Made by a program: the position numbers and the translations under genes. This document shows, piece by piece, positions 38,063-46,344 of a DNA stretch of 64,000 nucleotides (position 1 is the stretch's first letter; each line of letters starts with the position of its first letter). Source of the DNA: Winogradskyella vidalii. Its GTDB lineage: Bacteria > Bacteroidota > Bacteroidia > Flavobacteriales > Flavobacteriaceae. Below the pieces are notes generated by a model. It was not told the origin of the DNA. It did no database searches and worked only from the letters and a program-made list of their open reading frames with translations. Location: contig NZ_JABFDG010000003.1 of assembly GCF_013403955.1 (NCBI RefSeq), positions 328,542 to 392,541 on the forward strand. The letters are read 5' to 3'.

Positions 38063-38417
38063 AAAAATGCTTTTATTGGTGTCAATATTTTATACATTGG
38101 CATTAATTATTGCTAGTTTAATCAGTTTAAATGGTGTCCCAAGTTTAGGGTCATCCTTTGATGATAAGATTTTCCATGTGGTCGCTTACTTTGGTTTGGC
38201 CTTTCTATGGGTTTTATGTGCTAAGTTATATAAAACTAGAGGTTTACTTGTTAAAGTGTGTTTAGCAGCTATTTTTCTTGGCTTTATTCTAGAATTGTTG
38301 CAGTACTTTGTAAATCCTAATAGAACTTATGATACTTACGATTTAATAGCGAATACGATAGGAGCTGTTTTTGGTACGTTAATTGCAGCTAGTCTAAATA
38401 TATTTAAATTAAAATAA
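38055..38417 (+). CDS. VanZ-like family membrane protein
   Basis: This small integral membrane protein of about 120 residues has four predicted helices. It carries the VanZ-like signature D-D-K-I-F-H-V-V-A-Y-F-G-L near residues 36-48, and D-T-Y-D-L-I-A-N-T-I-G-A near 95. VanZ homologues have been linked to glycopeptide tolerance, but most members, including those in Bacteroidota, are uncharacterised. I place the start at GTG 38055, overlapping gcvH by 8 nt, because it gives M-V-K-K-M before the first helix. ATG 38067 is the alternative. An in-frame ATG at 38001 lies deep inside gcvH and is less likely. Confidence 0.82.
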   Translation: MVKKMLLLVSIFYTLALIIASLISLNGVPSLGSSFDDKIFHVVAYFGLAFLWVLCAKLYKTRGLLVKVCLAAIFLGFILELLQYFVNPNRTYDTYDLIANTIGAVFGTLIAASLNIFKLK

Positions 38418-38482
38418 CATAATCCTTTGTTTTTTTTACTATTTATTAGTTAAATTAGCGATGTTATAATTAAAATCATTTT

Positions 38483-39211
38483 ATGAAACCTAAAAAGAAT
38501 CCGAAATCAGATGTCAGCCGTAACAGCTCTTTATACTTTGCTGTTGGTCTTGCCTTAATGTTAGGCATTACTTATATGGCTATCAACTACAAGACTTACG
38601 ATAAAACTGATGTAATTGCTGATACACTTAATCTAGACGATGAACTAGATGAAGAAGTACCAATTACTGAACAAATTGTTACACCACCACCACCACCTCC
38701 ACCACCACCACCAGCACCAGAAATTATTGAAGTTGTTGAAGATGAAGTTGAGGTAGAAGAAACCGTAATTGAATCTACAGAAGTTGAAATGGAGACTGAA
38801 ATAGTTGAAGTTGAAGAAGTTATTGTAGATGAAGTTGAGGAAGATATAGAGGTACCTTTTAGTGTTATTGAAAATGTTGCTGTTTTTCCTGGATGTGAAA
38901 AGGAAAAAACAAATGCTGCTAAGAAAAAATGTATGAATGATAAGGTGAATAGATTCATCGGTAAAAAGTTTAATACAGATTTAGCAGGAGATTTAGGTTT
39001 ACCTCCTGGAAGAAAAAGAATCTTTGTTCAGTTTAAGGTTGACAAATCAGGAAATATAACCAATGTTGTTGCACGTGGACCACACCCTGGACTAGAGCGT
39101 GAAGCAAAACGTGTTATTGGTCAGTTACCTAAAATGCAACCAGGTAAACAAAGAGGAAAAGCGGTAGTAATGCCATTCTCAATTCCTATTGTATTCCAAG
39201 TACAAGACTAA
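38483..39211 (+). CDS. Energy transducer TonB-like protein (first copy)
   Basis: The 242-residue inner-membrane protein has one N-terminal transmembrane helix (about 13-33, YFAVGLALMLGITYMAI). A proline-rich spacer near residues 70-80 is encoded by an almost pure CCA repeat, and a long Glu/Val-rich extension follows. A C-terminal TonB domain occupies about 140-242. TonB proteins transmit proton-motive force through ExbBD to outer-membrane receptors. A Cys pair near 139/153 (P-G-C-E-K and K-K-C-M-N-D) is shared with the next two genes. No exbB/exbD is adjacent. A terminator follows at 39241. Confidence 0.9.
   Translation: MKPKKNPKSDVSRNSSLYFAVGLALMLGITYMAINYKTYDKTDVIADTLNLDDELDEEVPITEQIVTPPPPPPPPPPAPEIIEVVEDEVEVEETVIESTEVEMETEIVEVEEVIVDEVEEDIEVPFSVIENVAVFPGCEKEKTNAAKKKCMNDKVNRFIGKKFNTDLAGDLGLPPGRKRIFVQFKVDKSGNITNVVARGPHPGLEREAKRVIGQLPKMQPGKQRGKAVVMPFSIPIVFQVQD
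38683..38718 (+). repeat. CCA trinucleotide repeat coding polyproline
   Basis: An almost uninterrupted run of CCA codons (with one CCT) encodes ten consecutive prolines in the TonB spacer. Such runs can slip in length, changing spacer length by whole codons. Confidence 0.7.
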
Positions 39212-39236
39212 GAAATAGTCAAAAACATACTTAATA

Positions 39237-39278
39237 TAAAAATCCCGTTCAAAATTAATTGGACGGGATTTTCGTTTT
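39237..39278 (+). terminator. Terminator after first tonB
   Basis: AATCCCGTTC (39241-39250) pairs with GGACGGGATT (39261-39270) over 10 bp, with one G-U pair and a 10-nt loop. A T-rich tail follows. Confidence 0.8.
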
Positions 39279-39330
39279 GGTATGCTTATTGTGGATTTAG
39301 CATAATATTAACATTTAAATAAATAGTATT

Positions 39331-40125
39331 ATGAAAAATTTTAAACATGACTTCGGAAGTGCTGGTCAGAGCACTAAAGAAGTAAAGAAACCACACAAGC
39401 ACGATGCAAATTTACAAAAAAACTCAAGCCTTTATTTTCAAATAGGCTTGATACTTTGTTTATTGGGAACATATGCGCTTTTTGAAATGCAGTTTCAAGA
39501 AACAGACCTTAGCATTATTAAAGAAAAAGCGCAGGTCGATCCAATTATGATAGATTATGTGCCGCCTTTTATAGAAGAGGTAATTGAGAAACAGGCTCCT
39601 AAACCAAAATCGAATACTGTACTTAAAGATAAGGTTAAAGAAGTGGACAACGATAAACCTTTAGTTGAAACAGTTATAGATAGCAAAGAAGACCCGAAGC
39701 CAATAATAGAAGAGCCCACTAAAATTGTAGATATTATAACAGTGGACGAACCAAGTGAGCCAGTAATAGTCGACTTTGTTCGTGTAGAATCAGTACCTGT
39801 TTATCCTGGTTGTGAAAAATACACTACCAACGAGGATCGTAGACAATGCATGTCTGATAAGATTAACAAATTAGTAGGTCGAAAATTTAACGTTGATATT
39901 GGTTCTGAATATGGTATTTCAGGTCGTCAAAAAATCTTTACCCAGTTTACAATTGATAAAAACGGGAGCGTTACAGACGTTAAAATTAGAGGGCCGCATC
40001 ATGCATTAGAAAGTGAAGCTGAACGTGTTCTAAATATAATTCCAAAAATGCAACCCGGTTTACAGCGTCAAGTTCCAGTCAGCGTTATCTATACTTTACC
40101 GATTATGTATGATGCTCGAAATTAA
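39331..40125 (+). CDS. Energy transducer TonB-like protein (second copy)
   Basis: This 264-residue paralogue of the preceding gene has the same N-terminal N-S-S-L-Y-F anchor followed by a transmembrane helix (about 38-54). A Lys/Pro/Glu-rich spacer (about 85-145) lacks the polyproline run. A C-terminal TonB domain lies at about 155-264. The P-G-C-E-K and R-Q-C-M-S-D cysteines and the block K-M-Q-P-G align with the first copy. It sits between two strong terminators and is therefore transcribed separately. The duplication suggests different partner receptors or dosage; that is inference. Confidence 0.9.
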   Translation: MKNFKHDFGSAGQSTKEVKKPHKHDANLQKNSSLYFQIGLILCLLGTYALFEMQFQETDLSIIKEKAQVDPIMIDYVPPFIEEVIEKQAPKPKSNTVLKDKVKEVDNDKPLVETVIDSKEDPKPIIEEPTKIVDIITVDEPSEPVIVDFVRVESVPVYPGCEKYTTNEDRRQCMSDKINKLVGRKFNVDIGSEYGISGRQKIFTQFTIDKNGSVTDVKIRGPHHALESEAERVLNIIPKMQPGLQRQVPVSVIYTLPIMYDARN

Positions 40126-40168
40126 TTAGAGTAGTAACATTAATTATATAGTTACATCATTTTTATAG

Positions 40169-40198
40169 AACCGTTATTGTCTCAATAACGGTTTTTTT
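40169..40198 (+). terminator. Terminator after second tonB
   Basis: AACCGTTATTG (40169-40179) and CAATAACGGTT (40183-40193) form a perfect 11-bp stem with a 3-nt loop, followed by a T run to 40198. Confidence 0.9.
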
Positions 40199-40237
40199 AA
40201 TCTGTTATTTGTAGCTCAGGTTACTAAAAAAAAGAAG

Positions 40238-40245
40238 TATCTTTC
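40238..40245 (+). promoter_or_regulatory. Possible -7 box for remB
   Basis: TATCTTTC differs from TAnnTTTG only in the last base and lies 22 nt before the chosen ATG. No good upstream element. Confidence 0.3.
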
Positions 40246-40267
40246 GCAGATTTTAAAATTGTCTTTT

Positions 40268-42376
40268 ATGAAGCGCATTTTTCTATTTGCTTTTTTGTTA
40301 TTAACTAGCTTTGGTTATGCTCAAAACATACTAACTTACGAAAAACCTCCGGTGTTCAGTGAATGTAATTCTGAAGCTGTAGCGGATTTAAAATCCTGTT
40401 TCAACTTCACACTAAACACCTATATATACGAAAATTTTGAAGTACCTCAGATTGTAGAGGACGAATCTTATCAAGGAGAGATTGAATTGCTATTTGAAGT
40501 GAATAATAAAGGTGAATTTAAAATCATTTATGTAGATGCTCTATATGAAGCTTTAAAAACAGAAAGTAAACGTGTGTTTAATGCTTTACCAAACATAGCG
40601 CCTGCAACCTATAATGGAAATCCCACATTTGTACAGTACAGTATCTCTATTGCAATTCCATTGGTAAAGCCAGTTAGGAAAGTAAATATTCTAGAAGATG
40701 ACGTTCAAATTACTAAAAATGATAGCCTCAACGCTACTTTGTCTGATGAGTTTGATCAATTGGCAAAAGAATTAAAACCCTATAAGAAATTAGAATATAG
40801 TAGCGAATTAAATGTTCCATTTACCCACTCATATTATGCACATTTTGATGCAGAAATGAATGTTATAGGTGCCAATAGTCATACGGCTGCAAAGCCATTT
40901 TTGTATAGTGACGTAGAACGCTATTATGATATAAAAGCAGAAAAAGAAAGCTTAGCAAAAGATACTGATACTTGGTTGGGTAGAAAACTTTTTAATGAGC
41001 ATATGGTTGAAATCCAAGGTAAAGACTATTGGTTCACTGTAAATCCAATTATAGATTTACAAATAGGAAAAGATACCGAAGCCGATTTTAATTCTACATG
41101 GAATAATACAAGAGGTATTAATATTCAAGCTGGCTTAGGAAAACGTTTTAATTTAACCGCTTCGGTTTATGAAAGTCAAGGTCGTTTTGCAGATTATTAT
41201 AATCGGTATGCCGAAAGTTTAAAAGCTTTTGGTCCAGATCCAGCCATTATTCCAGGTCGTGGAATTGCAAAGCGCTTTAAAGAAAATTCATATGATTACC
41301 CAGTAGCAGAAGCTTATTTGTCTTATACACCTGCCGATTTTTTAAATATTCAATTCGGACATGGTAAAAACTTTATTGGTGATGGTTATCGCTCTTTATT
41401 TCAGAGTGATGTTGCTAGCCCTTATCCATTCTTAAAATTAAATGCTACCTTCTGGAAAATAAAATACACGAGTACATGGAATTGGTTAAAAGATGTTAGA
41501 GACGAAGTTATTGTAGATAAAGCATTTTTAACTAAATATATGGCGAATCATTATCTGAGTTGGAATGTTTCTAAACGTTTAAATATTGGTTTGTTTGAAT
41601 CCGTATTGTGGGCAGATTCTAATGGAAGAGGTTTTGATGTTAACTATTTAAATCCTATTATCTTTTTCAGAGCTATAGAATTTCAAACAGGTCAAGGTGC
41701 TGGTAATGCAATTTTAGGTTTGAGTTCTAAATACAAATGGAATAATAAAGTGAATCTTTACGGGCAATTTATTTTAGATGAATTTTCTTTAAGTGAAGTA
41801 AAAGCAGGAGAGAAAAGTTGGAAGAATAAATTTGGGTTTCAATTAGGTGCTAAGTATTTTAATGCCTTTGATGTGGATAACTTATTACTTCAAGCTGAGT
41901 ATAATAGAGTAAGACCATATACCTATTCTCATAATACTGAAATTTTAAATTACGCCCACTTTAATCAACCCATGGCGCATCTCTGGGGAGCAAATTTTAG
42001 AGAGTTAGTACTTATTGGTCGTTACCATTATAAACGTTGGTTTGGTGATGCTAAATTTATTATTGGGCAACGTGGTTTTGATTTTAATACCGATGAAGAT
42101 AGTTTTTCTTATGGAGGCGATATTTATAGAGATTATAACGAGCGTAACGCAGATACAGGGATAGAAATCGGTCAAGGGAACACAACCAATAGCTTTATGA
42201 CCGAAATACAAGCGGGTTATTTATTAAATCCTGAAACCAATTTAAAAGTATTTACAAATATTATTTATCGCGACTTTAATCCAGACGCTATTACGGCTTC
42301 AACGATGGATTCTAATACACTTTGGTTTAGTTTAGGTATAAGAACAGACTTGTTTAACTGGTATAATGATTTTTAA
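40268..42376 (+). CDS. remB: RemB-like outer-membrane gliding motility protein
   Basis: The 702-residue exported protein has a signal peptide (M-K-R-I-F-L-F-A-F..., site after GYAQ) and a TonB-C-like domain at about 20-135 with the Cys pair S-E-C-N and K-S-C-F. The rest of the chain (about 230-702) is rich in aromatic-ending beta strands, as in Wzi/capsule-assembly-type beta-barrels. It ends in W-F-S-L-G-I-R-T-D-L-F. I call it RemB from size, architecture and position four genes after sprA: from memory, F. johnsoniae sprA is Fjoh_1653 and remB Fjoh_1657. RemB contributes to gliding there. The ATG at 40268 is preferred over the in-frame TTG at 40259 because it begins the signal peptide. Confidence 0.78.
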   Translation: MKRIFLFAFLLLTSFGYAQNILTYEKPPVFSECNSEAVADLKSCFNFTLNTYIYENFEVPQIVEDESYQGEIELLFEVNNKGEFKIIYVDALYEALKTESKRVFNALPNIAPATYNGNPTFVQYSISIAIPLVKPVRKVNILEDDVQITKNDSLNATLSDEFDQLAKELKPYKKLEYSSELNVPFTHSYYAHFDAEMNVIGANSHTAAKPFLYSDVERYYDIKAEKESLAKDTDTWLGRKLFNEHMVEIQGKDYWFTVNPIIDLQIGKDTEADFNSTWNNTRGINIQAGLGKRFNLTASVYESQGRFADYYNRYAESLKAFGPDPAIIPGRGIAKRFKENSYDYPVAEAYLSYTPADFLNIQFGHGKNFIGDGYRSLFQSDVASPYPFLKLNATFWKIKYTSTWNWLKDVRDEVIVDKAFLTKYMANHYLSWNVSKRLNIGLFESVLWADSNGRGFDVNYLNPIIFFRAIEFQTGQGAGNAILGLSSKYKWNNKVNLYGQFILDEFSLSEVKAGEKSWKNKFGFQLGAKYFNAFDVDNLLLQAEYNRVRPYTYSHNTEILNYAHFNQPMAHLWGANFRELVLIGRYHYKRWFGDAKFIIGQRGFDFNTDEDSFSYGGDIYRDYNERNADTGIEIGQGNTTNSFMTEIQAGYLLNPETNLKVFTNIIYRDFNPDAITASTMDSNTLWFSLGIRTDLFNWYNDF

Positions 42377-42427
42377 CCATTAATAATAAAACTAAGTTAT
42401 AAGGTAGGTTAGAATCAATTTTCAAAC

Positions 42428-42435
42428 TACCTTTG
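42428..42435 (+). promoter_or_regulatory. -7 box for cyoE and cox subunit genes
   Basis: TACCTTTG matches TAnnTTTG exactly and lies 33 nt before the cyoE start. No TTG at the expected distance. Confidence 0.5.
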
Positions 42436-42468
42436 CAATCGCTTTAAAAACAACTAAAAATAGATAAC

Positions 42469-43362
42469 TTGAGTAGTATAAAGTCTTCGGTGTCAGGAGC
42501 TTCTGTGGTAAAAGATTTTAAGCAAATCACTAAGGTTGGTTTGTCCATAAGTGTCGTGTTTTCCTCTGTTGCTGGCTATTTTCTGGGTGCAGAAGTGATA
42601 AGCGCTACAACAATCCTATTATTAATTGTGGGTGGCTATTTTATGGTTGGTGCGTCTAATGCTTATAATCAGGTTATTGAACGTGATTTGGACGCGTTAA
42701 TGGATAGAACTAAAAATAGACCTATTCCTACTGGCCGAATGAGCGTAAACACCGCTTTTGCAATCGCAACGACCTTTACTATTCTGGGTTTAATTACGTT
42801 ATACATAATTAATCCTAAAACGGCAATGTATGGTGCCATTTCTATATTTTTATATACAAGTGTTTATACACCGTTAAAGACTAAAACTTCATTAGCTGTT
42901 TTTGTTGGTGCTTTGCCAGGAGCAATTCCTTTTATGTTAGGTTGGGTGGCTGCACGTAATGAATTTGGTATTGAACCAGGAACCTTATTTGCAATTCAAT
43001 TTTTCTGGCAATTCCCTCACTTTTGGTCTATCGGATGGTTTTTACACGAGGATTATAAAAAAGGAGGCTTTCATATGTTACCAACCGGAAAACCAGATAA
43101 AGGAACAGCAGTACAAATTATAATGTACAGTGTTTGGACAATAATAGCGTCTATTATTCCTGTTTTTGGCTTCACAGGAGATTTAAAATTGTCTATTGTA
43201 GGTGCTATTTTAGTGTTTTTGCTTGGCTTAGTAATGTTGTCTTACGCATTTAAGTTGTTTACTAAACGTTCAATAAAAGCGGCTAAACAATTAATGCTAT
43301 CAAGTGTATTTTATATTACCATGTTGCAAATTATATATGTTGCAGATAAATTTTTAAGATAA
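42469..43362 (+). CDS. cyoE: Protoheme IX farnesyltransferase (heme O synthase)
   Basis: CyoE/CtaB attaches a farnesyl group to heme B, making heme O for the oxidase encoded by coxBA. The 297-residue membrane protein has about nine helices. The prenyltransferase Asp-rich motif is N-Q-V-I-E-R-D-L-D-A-L-M-D-R-T, residues about 66-80, with the conserved R-P-I-P-T-G following. A second Asp-containing loop holds H-E-D-Y-K-K-G-G-F. The start is TTG at 42469; no ATG precedes the first helix. The following subunit III gene begins at the very next base after its stop, indicating coupled translation. Confidence 0.95.
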   Translation: MSSIKSSVSGASVVKDFKQITKVGLSISVVFSSVAGYFLGAEVISATTILLLIVGGYFMVGASNAYNQVIERDLDALMDRTKNRPIPTGRMSVNTAFAIATTFTILGLITLYIINPKTAMYGAISIFLYTSVYTPLKTKTSLAVFVGALPGAIPFMLGWVAARNEFGIEPGTLFAIQFFWQFPHFWSIGWFLHEDYKKGGFHMLPTGKPDKGTAVQIIMYSVWTIIASIIPVFGFTGDLKLSIVGAILVFLLGLVMLSYAFKLFTKRSIKAAKQLMLSSVFYITMLQIIYVADKFLR

Positions 43363-43962
43363 ATGGATTTAACACAAGGAACAAAACAGGAGAAAGTCGC
43401 CCGGTCAAAAAAAATGATGCTTTGGTTTGGTATTGGCTCTTTAATCATGTCTTTTGCAGGATTAATTAGTGCATTTATTGTAAGTAGTAAACAGCGATTA
43501 AATGAAGATTGGCTGGTTAATTATGAACTACCTAATGCCTTTTTTATAAGCTTAATACTAATGTTATTAAGTAGTTTTACTTTTATTTTAGGCAAACGTG
43601 CATTAGAGCAAAATAATCGTAAAATGGTAACTTTATGGTTGTTAGTTACCTTGGTTTTGGGTTTCGGATTCATTTTTAGTCAATTTCAAGGTTTTCAAGA
43701 AATTATTTCGGCTGGATATTACTTTACAGGACAAACCAGTAATATTACAATGTCTTACATTTATGTTATTGCAGTATTGCATATAGCTCACGTTATTGCT
43801 GGCCTAATATGCCTCATTGTCGTAATTTATAATCATTTTAAACAAAAGTATAACGCCAACAATATGTTGGGTTTTGAACTTGCAGCAAATTTTTGGCATT
43901 TCGTAGATATGCTTTGGCTTGTGCTCTTTTTGTTTTTATATTTTTTTAGATATATAATTTGA
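43363..43962 (+). CDS. Heme-copper oxidase subunit III (short form)
   Basis: This 199-residue protein with five hydrophobic helices belongs to the cytochrome c oxidase subunit III family. It shows the helix W-F-G-I-G-S-L-I-M-S-F-A-G at the N terminus and the terminal F-W-H-F-V-D-M-L-W-L-V-L-F signature near residues 176-188. Subunit III stabilises proton uptake by subunit I. The coding sequence starts immediately after cyoE, and a second, longer subunit III gene follows 38 nt later. Adjacent paired subunit III genes are usual in Bacteroidota oxidase loci. Confidence 0.9.
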   Translation: MDLTQGTKQEKVARSKKMMLWFGIGSLIMSFAGLISAFIVSSKQRLNEDWLVNYELPNAFFISLILMLLSSFTFILGKRALEQNNRKMVTLWLLVTLVLGFGFIFSQFQGFQEIISAGYYFTGQTSNITMSYIYVIAVLHIAHVIAGLICLIVVIYNHFKQKYNANNMLGFELAANFWHFVDMLWLVLFLFLYFFRYII

Positions 43963-44000
43963 TTATTTTTGTCCAATCTAAAAAAATTTAAATAAATTCT

Positions 44001-45005
44001 ATGGATTCTACAGTAGTTAGTACTGGCACAGAAGATAAAACTTGGGGAGGTGGTAACAATCCACTTAGAGCAAGTTATGGGAAGTTAATGATGTGGTTCT
44101 TTATTGTATCAGATGCATTAACCTTTTCAGCTTTTTTGGCCGCTTATGGTTTTTCAAGGTTTAAGTTTGTAAATGAATGGCCAATAGCCGATGAAGTATT
44201 TACTCACGTACCTTTTTTACATGGGCAAGAGTTGCCAATGATTTATGTGGCTTTTATGACCTTTATCCTTATTATGTCTTCAGTAACAATGGTGCTTGCC
44301 GTTGATGCTGGTCATCATATGAATAAAGCCAAAGTAACCATTTACATGTTCTTAACCATTATTGGTGGTATTGTGTTTGTAGGTTCTCAAGCATGGGAAT
44401 GGTCAACGTTTATTAATGGAGATTATGGTGCTGTACAAACAAAGGCTGGGAATATTCTACAATTTGGCGAATATGTCAATGATGAAGAAGGTGAAGAAGT
44501 CTTCAAGCGTATTGCTATCGAGGATTTCGCAGTAACTGTTGCTGGCGATCGTGTAGCGCATGAGCGTAATAATGGTATATGGTTTACTGATGAAGCAGCA
44601 TTACCACCATTTTCAGTAGATGAAATTTATACAGGATTGGCGGCTAATGATAATATTTTAGTAAGAACGCAAATACTTAATGAAGAAGGACATAAAACGG
44701 TTTTATCTCGAGCGGAGTCACTTAGACAAATAGAGGAGAATGGTAAATTAGTTGTAAAAGGCGCTAATCTTAAGGTTAACGAATACGGTACAACACTTTT
44801 TGCTGATATGTTTTTCTTTATAACAGGATTTCACGGTTTTCACGTAACAATGGGAATAATACTTAATATTATTATTTTCTTTAATGTGGTACTTGGTACT
44901 TATGAGCGTAGAGGTAGTTATGAAATGGTTGAAAAAGTCGGGCTATACTGGCACTTCGTAGATTTAGTTTGGGTATTTGTATTCACATTCTTCTACTTAG
45001 TTTAA
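44001..45005 (+). CDS. Cytochrome c oxidase subunit III with large soluble insertion
   Basis: The 334-residue protein has the subunit III fold: an N-terminal helix M-W-F-F-I-V-S-D-A-L-T-F and a C-terminal L-Y-W-H-F-V-D-L-V-W-V-F-V. Between helix 3 (ending near residue 133) and the helix at about 265 it carries a hydrophilic insert of roughly 120 residues, with F-G-E-Y-V-N-D-E-E-G-E-E and charged segments. That makes it much longer than the short paralogue upstream. The insert should form an extramembrane domain of unknown role. Subunit IV follows after 18 nt. Confidence 0.92.
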   Translation: MDSTVVSTGTEDKTWGGGNNPLRASYGKLMMWFFIVSDALTFSAFLAAYGFSRFKFVNEWPIADEVFTHVPFLHGQELPMIYVAFMTFILIMSSVTMVLAVDAGHHMNKAKVTIYMFLTIIGGIVFVGSQAWEWSTFINGDYGAVQTKAGNILQFGEYVNDEEGEEVFKRIAIEDFAVTVAGDRVAHERNNGIWFTDEAALPPFSVDEIYTGLAANDNILVRTQILNEEGHKTVLSRAESLRQIEENGKLVVKGANLKVNEYGTTLFADMFFFITGFHGFHVTMGIILNIIIFFNVVLGTYERRGSYEMVEKVGLYWHFVDLVWVFVFTFFYLV

Positions 45006-45023
45006 AAATAATAATATTTAATT

Positions 45024-45473
45024 ATGGCACAAGAGCATAAATTAGAAATATTTAGAGGTTTAGTAAAATTTAAATCTAATAAAGACAAAATTTGGGGTGT
45101 ATTAATATTCCTGTCTATAGTAACTGCTATAGAAGTTGTATTAGGTATTTACAAACCAGATATATTAATGGAAATCTGGATGGATCCATTTGAAGGTGGC
45201 GGATTTTTCGCAACTGTAGGTAATATAATTTTATCGCCTATTGTTTACATGAAGCCTTTAAACTTCATCTTTATCGTGTTAACAATTGTAAAAGCCTATT
45301 ATATCACATGGGATTTTATGCACGTTAGAGATGAAACTGGTAGCTTGAGAAAAATGATTGTTTGGACAGCTGTTTTTCTTATCAGTTATTTAGTTTTTAT
45401 TTTATTACAAGAAGGTGGTTATGTGTTTAATGCCTACAATGGAGCTGATTCTCTAATTACACATGATTTTTAA
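45024..45473 (+). CDS. Cytochrome c oxidase subunit IV-like protein
   Basis: This 149-residue protein has three to four hydrophobic segments and matches the prokaryotic cytochrome c oxidase subunit IV (COX4_pro) family by size, position and the helix I-W-G-V-L-I-F-L-S-I-V-T-A-I-E near residues 23-37. It probably stabilises the CuB site or assembly of subunit I. It is the last gene before a terminator. Confidence 0.85.
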   Translation: MAQEHKLEIFRGLVKFKSNKDKIWGVLIFLSIVTAIEVVLGIYKPDILMEIWMDPFEGGGFFATVGNIILSPIVYMKPLNFIFIVLTIVKAYYITWDFMHVRDETGSLRKMIVWTAVFLISYLVFILLQEGGYVFNAYNGADSLITHDF

Positions 45474-45519
45474 AAATATAAGTTCCTCACTAAGTTTAGT
45501 CTAAGTGTTAAATACAATG

Positions 45520-45549
45520 AAAAGGTGGTTTATATAAACCACCTTTTTT
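45520..45549 (+). terminator. Terminator after cox subunit IV
   Basis: AAAGGTGGTTTA (45521-45532) and TAAACCACCTTT (45535-45546) form a near-perfect hairpin followed by T residues. Its T tract runs into the next promoter. Confidence 0.85.
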
Positions 45550-45556
45550 ATTTTTG
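45549..45556 (+). promoter_or_regulatory. -7 box for the SCO-DUF420 gene cluster
   Basis: TATTTTTG matches TAnnTTTG. It begins in the T tract of the preceding terminator, so terminator and promoter overlap. Transcription would start about 45562. Confidence 0.5.
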
Positions 45557-45570
45557 CATTTTAATAAATT

Positions 45571-45627
45571 ATGGGGATTAAAGGTGTACCAAAACCTCTC
45601 TATCAACGCTGGTTTTTTATTTCTTAA
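45571..45627 (+). CDS. Possible 18-residue leader peptide
   Basis: A short ATG frame encodes M-G-I-K-G-V-P-K-P-L-Y-Q-R-W-F-F-I-S. It begins about 9 nt after the predicted transcription start and ends 3 nt before the next ATG (45631), so ribosomes finishing it could reinitiate. There are no regulatory codon runs. It may be chance. Confidence 0.25.
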   Translation: MGIKGVPKPLYQRWFFIS

Positions 45628-45630
45628 TAG

Positions 45631-46344
45631 ATGAAAACAAACACTACAAAACGTTATGTAATTCTGGGCATATTATTCTTCCTGCCAGTAGCCTTTTTAT
45701 TAATGTTGTATCCTGCCAAACATAATTATATACCCTTAAATGTGGTTAATAATAATGTTTATGACATACATAATTTCTTATCAGATAACAGCGAAGAGTT
45801 AATATTAAAAGACAAAATTACTGTTCTAGGATTTTTAGGAAAAAATCCCTTAGAGCGCTCCATTGAAGCTTCTAATCTCAAAGAGTTAGTCTATGATAAG
45901 TTTAAAGGCTTTAAAAATTTTCAAATTGTAATTGTGGTTCCCGAGGGAACAGAAGACGAAATAGCAACACTTAAGAAAGAAGTCAATACATACGAAGATT
46001 TAACGTTCTGGCATTATGCATATGGAACAGAAGGAGAAATAAAAATGTTATATAATTCTTTAAAGTCTCAAGAAAAATTAGGAAATGACTTAGCTGTAAA
46101 TAGTGTTTTTATTATAGATAAAGATCTTAACCAACGCGGCAGAATTGATGGCAGAACTGAGCGTGAAATAGAAGATAATAAACCCGCATTTAGTGTTTAT
46201 GCTTATAATACAATAGAAGTCTCAGAAATCAAGAATATGATGAGTGATGATGTTAGGATTTTATTTACAGAATACCGCCAGAAACGTAAAGGTAAATTTG
46301 ACGACTCCAACACAAGAAGAGCAAAAGAATTAAACAATGAGTAA
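45631..46344 (+). CDS. Membrane-anchored degenerate SCO-like protein
   Basis: This 237-residue protein has one N-terminal helix (about 10-27) and a periplasmic domain. That domain aligns by eye with the SCO protein encoded next: T-V-L-G-F-L-G-K-N-P against Y-V-V-E-F-F-F-T-T-C-P; F-K-N-F-Q-I-V-I-V-V-P against F-E-N-F-G-V-A-S-F-T-I; S-V-F-I-I-D-K-D-L-N-Q-R-G-R against N-F-A-L-I-D-K-E-G-Y-I-R-S-R. Both copper-binding Cys of the CxxxC motif and the distal His are missing, so it cannot bind copper as SCO1 does. The overlap with the SCO start (ATGAGTAA, 8 nt) suggests co-translation and perhaps heterodimer formation. The function is unknown. Confidence 0.7.
   Translation: MKTNTTKRYVILGILFFLPVAFLLMLYPAKHNYIPLNVVNNNVYDIHNFLSDNSEELILKDKITVLGFLGKNPLERSIEASNLKELVYDKFKGFKNFQIVIVVPEGTEDEIATLKKEVNTYEDLTFWHYAYGTEGEIKMLYNSLKSQEKLGNDLAVNSVFIIDKDLNQRGRIDGRTEREIEDNKPAFSVYAYNTIEVSEIKNMMSDDVRILFTEYRQKRKGKFDDSNTRRAKELNNE

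Noticed and set aside
38596..38958. 120-codon minus-strand frame opposite the tonB spacer
   Set aside because: Its Ser/Thr/Gly runs are the complement of the acidic and polyproline repeats of tonB.
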